This document shows positions 53,623-62,798 of a stretch of DNA of 64,000 nucleotides, piece by piece. The translations under genes and the position numbers were made by a program. The first letter of the stretch is position 1, and each line of letters starts with the position of its first letter. This DNA comes from JAAFIW01 sp031414805 (lineage in GTDB: Bacteria > Pseudomonadota > Gammaproteobacteria > Burkholderiales > Burkholderiaceae_C): positions 38,271 through 102,270 of the forward strand of contig JANOQJ010000048.1 of NCBI GenBank assembly GCA_031414805.1, written 5' to 3'. Below the pieces are notes generated by a model. The model was not told the DNA's origin and searched no databases. It saw only the letters and a list, made by a program, of their open reading frames with translations.

Positions 53623-55017
53623 TCAATACACCATCCTGGGCAACCACAAGACCAGCTTGGGAAAGTAAGTGATGATGATCAGCGAGCCCAGCAGCGGAAT
53701 CAGCCACGGCAAGATGGCGATGGTGGTGCGCTCGACCGACAGCTTGGCTACCCGGGCCAGCACAAACAGCACCATGCCCATGGGCGGGTGCAGCAGGCCA
53801 ATCATCAAATTGAGCACCATCACCAGGCCAAAATGAACCAGGTCAATGCCCAGCTTCTGGCAGATGGGCACGAGGATGGGCACCAGAATGGTGATGGCCG
53901 CTGTGGGCTCCAGAAAGCAGCCCACAAACAGCATCAGCAAATTAGCCAGCAGCAAAAAAACCATGGGGTCGCGCGTGACGCTGAGCACCCAGTCGGCAAT
54001 GTCGGCGGTCACGCCGGTGGCGGTTAGCATCCAGCCAAAAATGCTGGCGGCGGCCACGATGAACAGCACGGTGGCGGTGGTCTCCACCGTGTCCAGGCAC
54101 ACCTTCACAAACATTTTGAAGTTCAGGGTGCGGTACCAGCCAAAGCCCAGCACCATCGCCCACAGGCAGGCGGCAATCGCACCCTCGGTGGGCGTGAAGA
54201 TTCCGGTGGTCATGCCACCAATCAGCAGCACCGGGGTCATGATGGGTAACACGGCCTGGAACTTGAACAGCTTGTCGGCGGCAAACAGCAGCACCAGGCC
54301 CGCCAGCACAGTGAGCTGCGCGGGCAACCCGGCTTTGGCAATCAACAGCCACATGGCCACCGGCCAGGCAATCACCACCACGGTTTCAGCCAGTGCTTTG
54401 AGCAAGCGGCCCCAGTTGAATTTGATGTCTGCACCCCAGCCGTTTTTATGGGCGAAGTAAGCGACGGTGACCATCATCAACAGCGCCATCAACACGCCGG
54501 GCAGGATGCCCGCCAGAAACAGCGCGCCCACGCTCACATTGGCCATCATTCCGTAAATCACAAACGGCAAGCTGGGCGGAATGATGGGGCCCAGGGTGGC
54601 GCTGGCAGCCGTCACGCCCACTGCAAATTCCTTGCTGTAGCCGTGGTCGGTCATGGCCTTGATCTCTATCGTGCCCAGGCCCGCCGCATCGGCAATGGCT
54701 GTGCCGCTCATGCCTGCAAACACCACCGAGCCCACCACATTCACATGGCCCAGGCCGCCTTTGAGCCAGCCCACCAGCGCCAGCGCGTAGTTGTAAATGC
54801 GGTTGGTGATGCCGGCGTTGTTCATCAGGTTGCCCGCCAAGATGAAAAACGGCACCGCCAGCAGCGGAAAACTGTCCACGCCGCTGATCATTCGGTGCAC
54901 CACCACAAATGGGGGCAGGTTGCCGGTGAAGAAGATGTACAGCAGGGCTGAGCCTGCCATGGCAATGGCTACTGGGATGCCGCCACTCATGAGCAGGAGA
55001 AAGATGATTTTCAGCAT
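53623..55017 (-). CDS. TRAP transporter large membrane subunit (DctM)
   Basis: A 464-residue permease with about 12 helices. FPLLAVPFFILAGNLMNNAGI and TLGPIIPPSLPFVIYGMM are diagnostic. The ATG at 55017 restores the usual MLKIIFLLLMSGGIPVA start. Part of dctPQM preceding the dehydratase. Confidence 0.92.
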   Translation of the reverse strand: MLKIIFLLLMSGGIPVAIAMAGSALLYIFFTGNLPPFVVVHRMISGVDSFPLLAVPFFILAGNLMNNAGITNRIYNYALALVGWLKGGLGHVNVVGSVVFAGMSGTAIADAAGLGTIEIKAMTDHGYSKEFAVGVTAASATLGPIIPPSLPFVIYGMMANVSVGALFLAGILPGVLMALLMMVTVAYFAHKNGWGADIKFNWGRLLKALAETVVVIAWPVAMWLLIAKAGLPAQLTVLAGLVLLFAADKLFKFQAVLPIMTPVLLIGGMTTGIFTPTEGAIAACLWAMVLGFGWYRTLNFKMFVKVCLDTVETTATVLFIVAAASIFGWMLTATGVTADIADWVLSVTRDPMVFLLLANLLMLFVGCFLEPTAAITILVPILVPICQKLGIDLVHFGLVMVLNLMIGLLHPPMGMVLFVLARVAKLSVERTTIAILPWLIPLLGSLIIITYFPKLVLWLPRMVY

Positions 55018-55042
55018 GCAAGTCTTGTTGTTGTGATGGGGT

Positions 55043-55615
55043 TCAGCGGTCGTCCATCGTGGTCTCGGGCCGCTCCAGCACGCTGTAGCCGCGCCGCTGG
55101 TGCACCAGCGCCACCTGCACGGCGCGTACCGCCATGGCGGCAAAGCCCAGCAGGCACACGCCATACACCCAGTTCATCGGCAAATCAACCATCGTCATGC
55201 GGGAGTTCTTGCCCAGGCGCATCATCATCATCACGGTCAGCACAGCGGCAGTTGCAAAGAACGCCACCCGAAGCCAGTCGACCGCCGTGGCCAGCAGCCG
55301 GGCTAGACGCGCCGGCATGAAGCGGTAGAAAAAATCCACCTGAATGTGGTTGTTCTTGATCACGCCCATCGTGGCCCCGGTGAACACCGTGGCAATCAAC
55401 AGGTAGCGAGCCATCTCTTCGGTCCAGGCGGCGGAGTCGTTGAGCACGTAGCGGGTGAAAAACTGCAAAAACACCACCCCGCCTAGCACCCAAAAAAAGC
55501 CCAGTGCCACCCAGGCTTCGATGGGGGTGGCGGACAAGTCCACCACCTCGTCTTGTGCATGAAACTGGCCGTCAGTCCCCATTACGGGGGGCAGCTCGTC
55601 GATGGAAACGGTCAT
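55043..55615 (-). CDS. TRAP transporter small membrane subunit (DctQ)
   Basis: A 190-residue protein with four helices after a 35-residue cytosolic N-terminus. AAWTEEMARYLLIATVFTGATMGVIKNNHIQVDFF is the family core. Lies between dctP and dctM. Confidence 0.9.
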   Translation of the reverse strand: MTVSIDELPPVMGTDGQFHAQDEVVDLSATPIEAWVALGFFWVLGGVVFLQFFTRYVLNDSAAWTEEMARYLLIATVFTGATMGVIKNNHIQVDFFYRFMPARLARLLATAVDWLRVAFFATAAVLTVMMMMRLGKNSRMTMVDLPMNWVYGVCLLGFAAMAVRAVQVALVHQRRGYSVLERPETTMDDR

Positions 55616-55627
55616 GGGTGCGCGTGC

Positions 55628-56617
55628 TTACTTGATGGCCGTCACACGGTCCCAGTCTTTCTTGTCCAGTCCCATGCTGGAGAACTCGATGGCTTTGAGC
55701 ACGCGCTGCTGAAAGTCGGCCCGGTCTACGGTGACCACGTTGATGCCCTTTTTCTTGAACTCGTCCACCAGCTCGCCCTCGCGCTTGCGAATGTCGTTGG
55801 TGGCATTGGTCGCGGCTTCCTGGGTGACCTCGGTCAGTATTTTTTGCTCAGCGGGGCTCATCTTGGCCAGCACACCGGGGGCCACCACCGTCACCAACGC
55901 ATCGGCAATATGGCCGGTCAGGATGATGTGTTTTTGCACCTCAAAAAACTTCTTGGCCTCGATGGTGGGCAAGGGGTTTTCCTGCGCGTCCACCGTGTTG
56001 TTTTGCAGGGCCAGGTACACCTCGGCAAAGGCAATCGGCGTGGGGTTGGCGCCGCAGGCGCGCGGTAGTGCGGTGTAGGCCGGCGCATCAGGCACGCGCA
56101 TCTTCAGGCCCTTCATCTCGTCGCATGTTTTGAACAGTTTGTTGCTGGTAGCGTGGCGTACGCCGTAGTAGGTCAGCGCGGTGATGGTGTTGCCATTGGT
56201 GACTTTTTTGTAGCCCTCCGCCAGCTCGGCGAACACCTCGCTTTTGCCGTACTTGATCACGTGGTCTGCATCGCGAAAGGTGAACGGGTAGTAGCTCACC
56301 GCCAGGCGCGGAAACGAGCGTGCGGCAAACGAAGCGCCGGTGTAAATCATGTCCACCGTGCCCAGCTGCAAACCCTGGTTGATGTCGGTTTCCTTCCCCA
56401 GGCTGGAGGCGGGAAACACCTGGATTTCAAACTTGCCGTTGGTGCGCTTCTTCAGCTCGTCACCCGCCCACAGCGCCCACTTGTGGTACGGCTCGGAGGT
56501 TTCGTACACATGCGCCCATTTCAACTTGGTTTGGGCCTGTGCAATGCCAAAAGTGCCGCTAGCCCCAGTAAATATTGCTGCAGCAGCTATTAATTTAAGA
56601 GCAAACCGATTCGTCAT
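55628..56617 (-). CDS. TRAP transporter solute-binding protein (DctP)
   Basis: A 329-residue periplasmic receptor. The signal peptide (ALKLIAAAAIFTGASGTFGIAQA) is followed by TKLKWAHVYETSEPYHKWALWAGDELKKRTNGK. The ligand-binding Arg is near KGLKMRVPDAPAY. RBS AGGAGACT. The signal-peptide codons match a diverged dispersed repeat. The likely ligand is the sugar acid used by the neighbouring enzymes. Confidence 0.9.
   Translation of the reverse strand: MTNRFALKLIAAAAIFTGASGTFGIAQAQTKLKWAHVYETSEPYHKWALWAGDELKKRTNGKFEIQVFPASSLGKETDINQGLQLGTVDMIYTGASFAARSFPRLAVSYYPFTFRDADHVIKYGKSEVFAELAEGYKKVTNGNTITALTYYGVRHATSNKLFKTCDEMKGLKMRVPDAPAYTALPRACGANPTPIAFAEVYLALQNNTVDAQENPLPTIEAKKFFEVQKHIILTGHIADALVTVVAPGVLAKMSPAEQKILTEVTQEAATNATNDIRKREGELVDEFKKKGINVVTVDRADFQQRVLKAIEFSSMGLDKKDWDRVTAIK
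56558..56602 (-). repeat. Diverged TGCTTGAGCA repeat, copy 15 (codes for the DctP signal peptide)
   Basis: AGCCCCAGTAAATATTGCTG then CAGCAGCTATTAATTTAAG matches most of the element. The minus-strand gene reads it in the frame used by copy 4, again with the element's TGA replaced (here by GCA). Confidence 0.55.
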
Positions 56618-56630
56618 GGAAGTCTCCTGG

Positions 56631-57365
56631 TTAAAGTTGGGTTGCTGGCGACTCAAAGGAGGCGTTGGCGCGGCGCCAGCTCGCGCTGTATCGTCGAAAA
56701 GCTTTTTTCAGGTGCTGCTGCATGGCCTGACGAGCGTCTTGTGCGTTGCGGCTGCGTATGGCTTGCAGCACGGCGCTGTGCTCGGCCCAAGCGGCTTTCC
56801 ACGCCACGGGGTTTTCAAAGTAGTCGTACAGCCGCATCGACAGGGGTGCGTGCCGCGCGTGCCAGAACTGACGCACGGTGTCGCGCAACACATCGTTTCC
56901 GCAAGCCTGCGCAATGGCCTGGTGAAACGCTTCATCGCCTTGCATCGGTGTGCGGCCGGCCAGGGCATCGTTGCGCATCTGGGCCAGCGCGTCGTCCATG
57001 GCTTGCAAATCGGTTTTGCGCGCGTGACGTGCGGCCAATGCCGCCACTTCGCTTTCCACCAGTTCACGCGCCTGCATCAACTCCAGTGGTCCCCATTCGG
57101 TGGTGGGCACAGCCACACGTTTGCCTGTTGGTTTGGCGCTGAGCACGTATACGCCCGAGCCGGTGCGCACTTCTACCCAGCCTTCGACCTCCAGCGCAAT
57201 CAGTGCCTCGCGCACAGAAGGCCGGCTCACGCCCAGCTGGCGCGCCAGGTCACGCTCAGCGGGCAGGCGCTCGCCCACCGCAAATTCACCCGCAACCAAG
57301 AGCGCACGCAGTTGGTCTGCAATGCGACGGTACAGGCGTTGGGGCTCTACGACTTGCAGGGGCAT
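56631..57365 (-). CDS. FadR-subfamily GntR regulator (FCD domain)
   Basis: A 244-residue regulator: an N-terminal winged helix (LPAERDLARQLGVSRPSVREALIALEVEGWVEVRTGSGVYV, residues about 35-77) and an all-helical FCD ligand domain with metal His residues (DEAFHQAIAQACGN, HSAVLQAIRSRN). Such regulators sense sugar acids or their keto forms. First gene on the minus strand, divergent from the SDR gene; 13 bp before dctP, so likely controls both sides. Confidence 0.88.
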   Translation of the reverse strand: MPLQVVEPQRLYRRIADQLRALLVAGEFAVGERLPAERDLARQLGVSRPSVREALIALEVEGWVEVRTGSGVYVLSAKPTGKRVAVPTTEWGPLELMQARELVESEVAALAARHARKTDLQAMDDALAQMRNDALAGRTPMQGDEAFHQAIAQACGNDVLRDTVRQFWHARHAPLSMRLYDYFENPVAWKAAWAEHSAVLQAIRSRNAQDARQAMQQHLKKAFRRYSASWRRANASFESPATQL

Positions 57366-57479
57366 AGTGAAAAAGCGTTTGGGGAAAACCAGAATTGGCC
57401 AAGTGGTCAGACCAATTCAGAATGCCACCATGCCTGGAACGCAGCATCGGGCAAAACCCTGAACCAGTGGATTGACACC

Positions 57480-58211
57480 ATGCGACTTCAAAATAAAACC
57501 ATCCTCGTCACTGCAGCCGGGCAAGGCATTGGCAAGGCCAGCGCGCTGGCACTGGCCGCTGAGGGCGCACACGTGGTGGCCACGGATGTGAATCCCGTCT
57601 TGCTCGAAAGTCTGCATGGCGTGGCGAACGTGCAAACCCGTGTTCTCAACGTGCTGGACAAGCACGCGATTGCGCAAGTCGCTCAATCAATGCCCTTTAA
57701 CGTGCTGTTCAATTGCGCCGGTTTTGTGCATGCGGGCGCAGCGCTGGAGGCCACCGACGCGCAGTGGGAATTTGCCTTCAACCTGAACGTGCGCTCGCAG
57801 TTTTGGGCCATTCAAGCGGTGCTGCCCAGCATGGTGAAAACGGGTGGTGGCAGCATCATCAACATGGCCAGCGTGGTTTCCAGCATCAAGGGTCTGCCCA
57901 ACCGCTTCATCTACGGCACCACCAAAGCCGCGGTGATCGGCCTCACGAAAAGTGTGGCCGCGGACTATGTAGGGCAGGGCGTTCGCTGCAACGCGATTTG
58001 CCCCGGCACGGTGGATACGCCTTCGCTTTCCGACCGCATCAACGCTTACGATGACCCCGTTCAGGCCCGCCAAGCCTTCATCGCCCGCCAACCATTGGGC
58101 CGCCTGGCAACAGCACAAGAAATTGCTCCACTGGTGGTGTTTTTAGCGAGCGAAGAATCTGCATTTGTGACCGGGCAGGCGTATGCCATCGATGGTGGAA
58201 TTTCAATTTAA
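57480..58211 (+). CDS. SDR dehydrogenase, 2-keto-3-deoxy-L-fuconate dehydrogenase-like
   Basis: A 243-residue short-chain dehydrogenase: nucleotide-binding TAAGQGIGKASALALAAEG, FNCAG, catalytic Ser and YGTTKAAVIGL (Tyr-x3-Lys), and C-terminal VTGQAYAIDGG. It resembles enzymes that oxidise 2-keto-3-deoxy sugar acids (L-fuconate, L-rhamnonate types) in non-phosphorylating pathways. The FAH-family gene 9 bp downstream supports this. Confidence 0.82.
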   Translation: MRLQNKTILVTAAGQGIGKASALALAAEGAHVVATDVNPVLLESLHGVANVQTRVLNVLDKHAIAQVAQSMPFNVLFNCAGFVHAGAALEATDAQWEFAFNLNVRSQFWAIQAVLPSMVKTGGGSIINMASVVSSIKGLPNRFIYGTTKAAVIGLTKSVAADYVGQGVRCNAICPGTVDTPSLSDRINAYDDPVQARQAFIARQPLGRLATAQEIAPLVVFLASEESAFVTGQAYAIDGGISI

Positions 58212-58220
58212 GGAGACAGC

Positions 58221-59069
58221 ATGAAACTGGTTCGTTATGGCAACCCTGGCAAAGAAAAACCGGGCCTCATCGATGCACAAGGCCAGCTGCGCGACCTGAG
58301 CGCCGTGGTGGCCGACATCGGCCCCGCACAGCTGGGCGACGCTGCACTGGCCAAGCTGCGCAAGATGAATACAGACAAGCTGCCCGCTGTGAAAGGCAAG
58401 CCACGCATGGGCTGCCCGGTGGCGGGCATCGGCAAGTTCATCGCCATCGGCCTGAACTTCGCAGACCATGCAGCGGAGTCGGGCGCGCCGATCCCCAAAG
58501 AACCCATCGTGTTCATGAAAGCCACCAGCTGCATTCAGGGCCCGAATGACGCGGTGATGCTGCCCAAAGGCTCCGTGAAAACCGATTGGGAAGTGGAACT
58601 GGGCGTGGTCATCGGAACCACCGCACGCTACGTATCGCAAAAAGATGCCTTGCTGCATGTGGCGGGCTACTGCGTCATCAACGACATCAGCGAGCGCGAA
58701 TACCAGCTGGAGCGCGGCCCCCAGTGGGACAAAGGCAAAGGCTGCGACACCTTCGGCCCCATCGGCCCTTGGCTCGTCACACGCGACGAAGTGGCCAAAG
58801 TGCAGTCCCTGGGCATGTGGCTGGACGTGAACGGAAAGCGCGTGCAAACCGGCAGCACCAAAACCATGATTTTTGGCGTGGCCAAACTGGTTAGTTATGT
58901 GAGCCAGTTCATGACGCTTCTGCCCGGCGATGTGCTGACGACCGGTACCCCGCCTGGGGTTGGGCTGGGCATGAAGCCGCCTCGCTATTTGAAGAAGGGT
59001 GACGTGATGACGCTGGGGATTGAGGGGCTGGGGGAGCAGCGGCAGGAGGTGGTGGGGTTCAAGCTTTAA
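58221..59069 (+). CDS. FAH-family hydrolase, 2,4-diketo-3-deoxy-L-fuconate hydrolase-like
   Basis: A 282-residue fumarylacetoacetase-fold enzyme. Motifs: FIAIGLNFADHAAESG, EVELGVVIG and GYCVINDISEREYQ (metal acids), and LTTGTPPGVGLG. It likely cleaves the diketo acid made by the SDR enzyme into pyruvate plus a hydroxy acid. RBS AGGAGA. Ureidoglycolate lyase-like annotation is an alternative, but the neighbours do not support it. Confidence 0.82.
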   Translation: MKLVRYGNPGKEKPGLIDAQGQLRDLSAVVADIGPAQLGDAALAKLRKMNTDKLPAVKGKPRMGCPVAGIGKFIAIGLNFADHAAESGAPIPKEPIVFMKATSCIQGPNDAVMLPKGSVKTDWEVELGVVIGTTARYVSQKDALLHVAGYCVINDISEREYQLERGPQWDKGKGCDTFGPIGPWLVTRDEVAKVQSLGMWLDVNGKRVQTGSTKTMIFGVAKLVSYVSQFMTLLPGDVLTTGTPPGVGLGMKPPRYLKKGDVMTLGIEGLGEQRQEVVGFKL

Positions 59070-61061
59070 CTAATACAAAGCCTTCAATTCATCCACTGCC
59101 GAGCCACCAGCACGGCCACCCAGGCAGCTCGCAAGGAAATCCTCCATCTTGCGATACAGGCGGAAATTGGAGCGCCAGTCGCCTATGAAATGCCCTTCGC
59201 GCGGCAGCACCAAGTAGTCGACTGGCTTGCCCAGTTGTCTGAGACTGGATGCGAAATCGTCTGCCTGCGACAGCCGCACACGCGGGTCGTTCTGGCCATG
59301 AACAAGCAGTAAGGGCTTTTCCAGGCGCGCCGCGTGTGTGACGGGTGATTTTTGTGCCATCGCGGCCCGGTCTTTTGCTATGAACGGATTTCCGACATAC
59401 CGCGTCCAGTAAACCATGTCCAGACTCCACGATGCGGGGAACGATTCAATGAGTTTTGCCAGGTCGCTGGGTGCCGCGACCGCAACACCACAGGCGAATA
59501 CCTGTGGGGCGGTGGTCATGGCTGACAGCGTGGCATAGCCGCCGTAGCTCGTTCCCACAATGGCCACTTTTGACTCGTCTGCGATGCCGCTGTCAACCGC
59601 CCATCTCACCCCGACCAGCAGGTCAAGTTGCATCGCCCCACCAAACTCGCCTATGGCTGCTTGCATGAACTGGCGTCCGTAACCAGTGGATCCTCTGAAG
59701 TTCACCTCCAGAACCGCGTAGCCCCGGTTGGCCAGAAATTGAACTTGCGCCGCCGCTGGTGGGAAGTCGGTATTGCCCCAGATGTTGCGATACCAGGGGC
59801 CGCCGTGCACGCGAACCACCAGAGGAAGCTTGCGGCCTTCAGGCACACCCTTGGGCCGTGTGAGGTAGCCATGCAGACTCAGTCCATCACGACTCTTGAA
59901 GGTGATGGGTGTAGTCGTCGACAGCTTGTCCGCCAGCGGGGCAAAACTGTCTGCGGACAGGAGCTCGGCTGATGCAGTCGCAATGTCCAACAGGTTGTGC
60001 CGTGTGATCGCGCCGTCGAAGATGCTGACCGTCGCGCGTGTTTCCTGGTCGTCAATGCTGGTCAGCCGCACGCGGTTGTGACCCTTTCCCCGGATCTTTT
60101 CCAATGCAGTGGCAAGCTGCAGGTTGAACACTTGGGTGCGTGGGTAGTCGGGTTCCGACACAGCTAGCAACGGGCTGGCCGAGCGCGGACCTATCACGGG
60201 TAGGTTGTCTTCCACATCAAGGTCGGCTTGCGGATCGGCGTACACAAGGGTTTCGCGGCCCGAAGTGAGGTTCAGCTGACGCAATTCGATCTTGTCGCTC
60301 TGGGTGTTGGACACGACCCAGACGCTGCTGCCATCTGGCGTAAAGCCCAGAACCTTCATAGTTGCCAGTGCGTCCCAAGAAGCTACGGCCTGCCAAGGGC
60401 CGTCAGACGAATCAGGAGCCCGTTGCAGCGTGCGGGTTTCGCCGATTTGCAGCACCCGGGCGCGCAGCCGTCCTTCGCGGTCAACAACCCAGTCCGTCAC
60501 GGTGCCTGGGTTGGTTGCAACCAATTTGGACTTGCCAGTGTTGAGATCGAACTCGTAAAGATCGAAAGCGGATTCCAGACGTTGGTTGTGCCGCACCAGC
60601 ACGGTGTTGCCAGCGGCCGTTCTGGGCACGCTCACGAGCAAGGCCTTGACTCGCGGGTAAGGGGTGAGATCAATCGCTGAGGGCGACTCGTCCGACGTAT
60701 CGCTGGTCCACAGGTGAAAGTTCTCGTCGCCGTCGCTGATGAGCATGATCAGGTTGCGGCCGTCGGCGGCCCAGGTGAGGCTGGAGGGTTTGACCCGAAC
60801 GATGGTCTCAGCCCCGCCCAATGTCGAACGCACCCTGACGACACCGCGCCCCTCGGCCGTAGAGCGCCAGGCCAGCTTCTTGCCATCCGGCGAGACCTTG
60901 TAGTCGCCATTGTCTTGCAGGGTTTCGACGAGCTGGCGGATGGGAATAAGGCCCGGCATTTCGGTGCCTTGCAACGCAGGATGCGAAGCGCCCTTGCCGC
61001 AGGCCGAGAGCAGCAGGCAGACCCACAACAAGCGCAGCAAGCGCGACAAGACACTGACCAT
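59070..61061 (-). CDS. S9-family prolyl-oligopeptidase-like lipoprotein
   Basis: A 663-residue secreted peptidase. A signal ending in lipobox LLSAC (Cys21) leads to a beta-propeller region (about residues 35-400) and an alpha/beta-hydrolase domain with Ser505 (GTSYGGYATL), Asp592 (GQNDPRVRLS) and His624 (REGHFIGD). Expected to cut peptides in the periplasm. It converges on the FAH gene, whose stop touches its own. Confidence 0.88.
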   Translation of the reverse strand: MVSVLSRLLRLLWVCLLLSACGKGASHPALQGTEMPGLIPIRQLVETLQDNGDYKVSPDGKKLAWRSTAEGRGVVRVRSTLGGAETIVRVKPSSLTWAADGRNLIMLISDGDENFHLWTSDTSDESPSAIDLTPYPRVKALLVSVPRTAAGNTVLVRHNQRLESAFDLYEFDLNTGKSKLVATNPGTVTDWVVDREGRLRARVLQIGETRTLQRAPDSSDGPWQAVASWDALATMKVLGFTPDGSSVWVVSNTQSDKIELRQLNLTSGRETLVYADPQADLDVEDNLPVIGPRSASPLLAVSEPDYPRTQVFNLQLATALEKIRGKGHNRVRLTSIDDQETRATVSIFDGAITRHNLLDIATASAELLSADSFAPLADKLSTTTPITFKSRDGLSLHGYLTRPKGVPEGRKLPLVVRVHGGPWYRNIWGNTDFPPAAAQVQFLANRGYAVLEVNFRGSTGYGRQFMQAAIGEFGGAMQLDLLVGVRWAVDSGIADESKVAIVGTSYGGYATLSAMTTAPQVFACGVAVAAPSDLAKLIESFPASWSLDMVYWTRYVGNPFIAKDRAAMAQKSPVTHAARLEKPLLLVHGQNDPRVRLSQADDFASSLRQLGKPVDYLVLPREGHFIGDWRSNFRLYRKMEDFLASCLGGRAGGSAVDELKALY

Positions 61062-61415
61062 GATTGACTCCCTCGGGTCTTATTCTCGCGGTTTACGCTT
61101 GGTGTGCCGGGGAGCGGCTAGTGGCACAGTGACACGACAGAAGCCAGTTCGCAAGATCCAAAATAAAGGTGATTTTGGACTCCAGCCCATGCAGAATCTG
61201 CTCAAGCAGCTATTAATGTAATAGCACTGTGGCTGCGAAAACTCTTGATACGACTCTTTGAAATATGAACCGTTCGCCCTGTATCAATAACAAAGGGTCA
61301 GGCGCTACGCGCCCGCCCACCTTTGTAGTTCCGGCGCGCTGCGCTTAACTTTTCTACGAAAAGTTAGCCTGCACTGAAACGGAGGCAAGCGCTACGCGCT
61401 TTTCTGCTTCGCAGA
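61062..61415. other. Gene-free region with repeats and palindromes
   Basis: No gene is supported here. It holds a dispersed repeat (61164-61227), a fragment related to the 1981-2139 element (61260-61281) and hairpins such as AACTTTTCTACGAAAAGTT (about 61348-61366), GGCGCTACGCGCC and AGCGCTACGCGCT. The last ones may end the transporter transcript. Confidence 0.6.
61164..61227 (+). repeat. TGCTTGAGCA dispersed repeat, copy 16
   Basis: GATTTTGGACTCCAGCCCAT, then GCAGAATCTGCTCAAGCAGC, then TATTAATGTAATAGC. In the gene-free stretch upstream of the S9 peptidase. Confidence 0.85.
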
Positions 61416-62642
61416 TCACGCGCTGCGCGCGCGGCCTCCCTTTTCCGCCCAAGTCCTCGTCCAGCGCATTTGCATCCCTCGCAGCATCAGCAGCACCAAC
61501 ACCGCGCACACCGCAAACCCCGCAAAGCCCCACAAGTACGTGCCGGTGTAGGTTTTGCTCAGGCCCATCGCGTTCGGCACCAGGCCACCACCCAAAGCGC
61601 CCACTTCGCCAATCATGGAACCGGCTACGGCGGTTGCCATGGGCCAGCGCAGGGGTACGAGCTGGAAGAGGGCGCCGTTGCCGGCACCCAGGGCCGCAAA
61701 GCACAACATGAGCAGCAGGGTGGTGCCGACCAGCGAGTTGCCCGCCAGACCGCACAGCAGCAAAGTCACGGCCACCGTGACCAGCACGGCGGTGAGGGTG
61801 TTGATGCCGCCCCAGTGGTCGGATATCCAGCCGCCAAAGATGCGCACCGCTGCGCCCATGAAGGCGGCCAGCATTGACAACTGGCCTGCCTGCACTTTGC
61901 TCACGCCAAATTGATCGTGGTAGTAGCTGGGCAAAAACGTGGCCAGACCGATGAAGCCGCCAAAGGTCACGGCGTAGATCAGTGAGAAGGCCCAACCGTC
62001 TTTTTCAAACAGGCAGGCCACGTGCTCGCGCAGGCTGGCGTGGCTGTCGACGTCGGGTGGCTCTTGTGCAAAGAAAATCATTGCGGCCAGAGGCAGCAAC
62101 ATGGCGACTGCGGCAATGCCATATACCGCCTGCCAGCCAAACTGTTGTGCCAGGGCCGGTGCCACCAGCACGCTGACCGCTGTGCCCACATTGCCCGCGC
62201 CCACCAGGCCCATGGCCATGCCTTTGTAACGGGCCGGGAACGAGCCCGAGCCCAAGCTGAGTGCGACACCAAAGCTGGCTCCCGCAATGCCCAACAGCAC
62301 ACCCATGGCCAGCAGGCTGTCGTACGAATCGACCAGGAAATAGCCAAACAACAGCGCCACGATGATCATCACCATCTCCACCAGCGTGGCGTTTTTGCGG
62401 CCTATGTATTGGGCCAACACCCCGAGCGGAAAGCGCATCAGGGCGCCCGCAAAGATGGGGATCGACAGCATCACGCCCTTTTGAGCGGGTGTGAGGTTGT
62501 AGGTCTCGGAAATGAACGGTGCCATCGCACCATTCATCACCCAGATACAGCAGGAAAAAGCGAAGTAAAAAAACGCTGCGCCCAAAGTGGGTGCATGGCC
62601 CGCACTGAAAAAGTTGCGCAAATAACTGGGCTGTGCCGTCAT
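61416..62642 (-). CDS. NarK/NNP-like MFS transporter
   Basis: A 408-residue major-facilitator protein with about 12 helices. Two glycine-rich signature regions are recognisable: LGIAGASFGVALSLGSGSFP with GLVGAGNVGTAVSVLVAPAL, and GNGALFQLVPLRWP with GEVGALGGGLVPNAMG. These resemble the nitrate/nitrite porter motifs. No nitrate reductase genes are nearby, so the substrate (nitrate or nitrite) is inferred. The ATG at 62642 is preferred over a start 18 bp upstream. Confidence 0.8.
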   Translation of the reverse strand: MTAQPSYLRNFFSAGHAPTLGAAFFYFAFSCCIWVMNGAMAPFISETYNLTPAQKGVMLSIPIFAGALMRFPLGVLAQYIGRKNATLVEMVMIIVALLFGYFLVDSYDSLLAMGVLLGIAGASFGVALSLGSGSFPARYKGMAMGLVGAGNVGTAVSVLVAPALAQQFGWQAVYGIAAVAMLLPLAAMIFFAQEPPDVDSHASLREHVACLFEKDGWAFSLIYAVTFGGFIGLATFLPSYYHDQFGVSKVQAGQLSMLAAFMGAAVRIFGGWISDHWGGINTLTAVLVTVAVTLLLCGLAGNSLVGTTLLLMLCFAALGAGNGALFQLVPLRWPMATAVAGSMIGEVGALGGGLVPNAMGLSKTYTGTYLWGFAGFAVCAVLVLLMLRGMQMRWTRTWAEKGGRARSA

Positions 62643-62798
62643 GGTGCCTTCCTGAGTCAATCAGACAGAGATGAGATGGAAATTCACCCCGTTAGTGCGA
62701 GAAACGTGCCAGCTTGGGGCGATGCACCACCATGAATAGTCCGGCCTTGCTGCATCGAAGGACTTTACGCGTCTACAGGTAAACCCTTAGCATGGGTA

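Noticed and set aside
51929..53707. Longer start for the UxaA-type gene
   Set aside because: The added N-terminus is translation of a GTCATTCCCGC palindrome (VIPAQAGIH, LDPRLRGDD), a known artefact pattern. ATG at 53467 gives the normal SAF domain.
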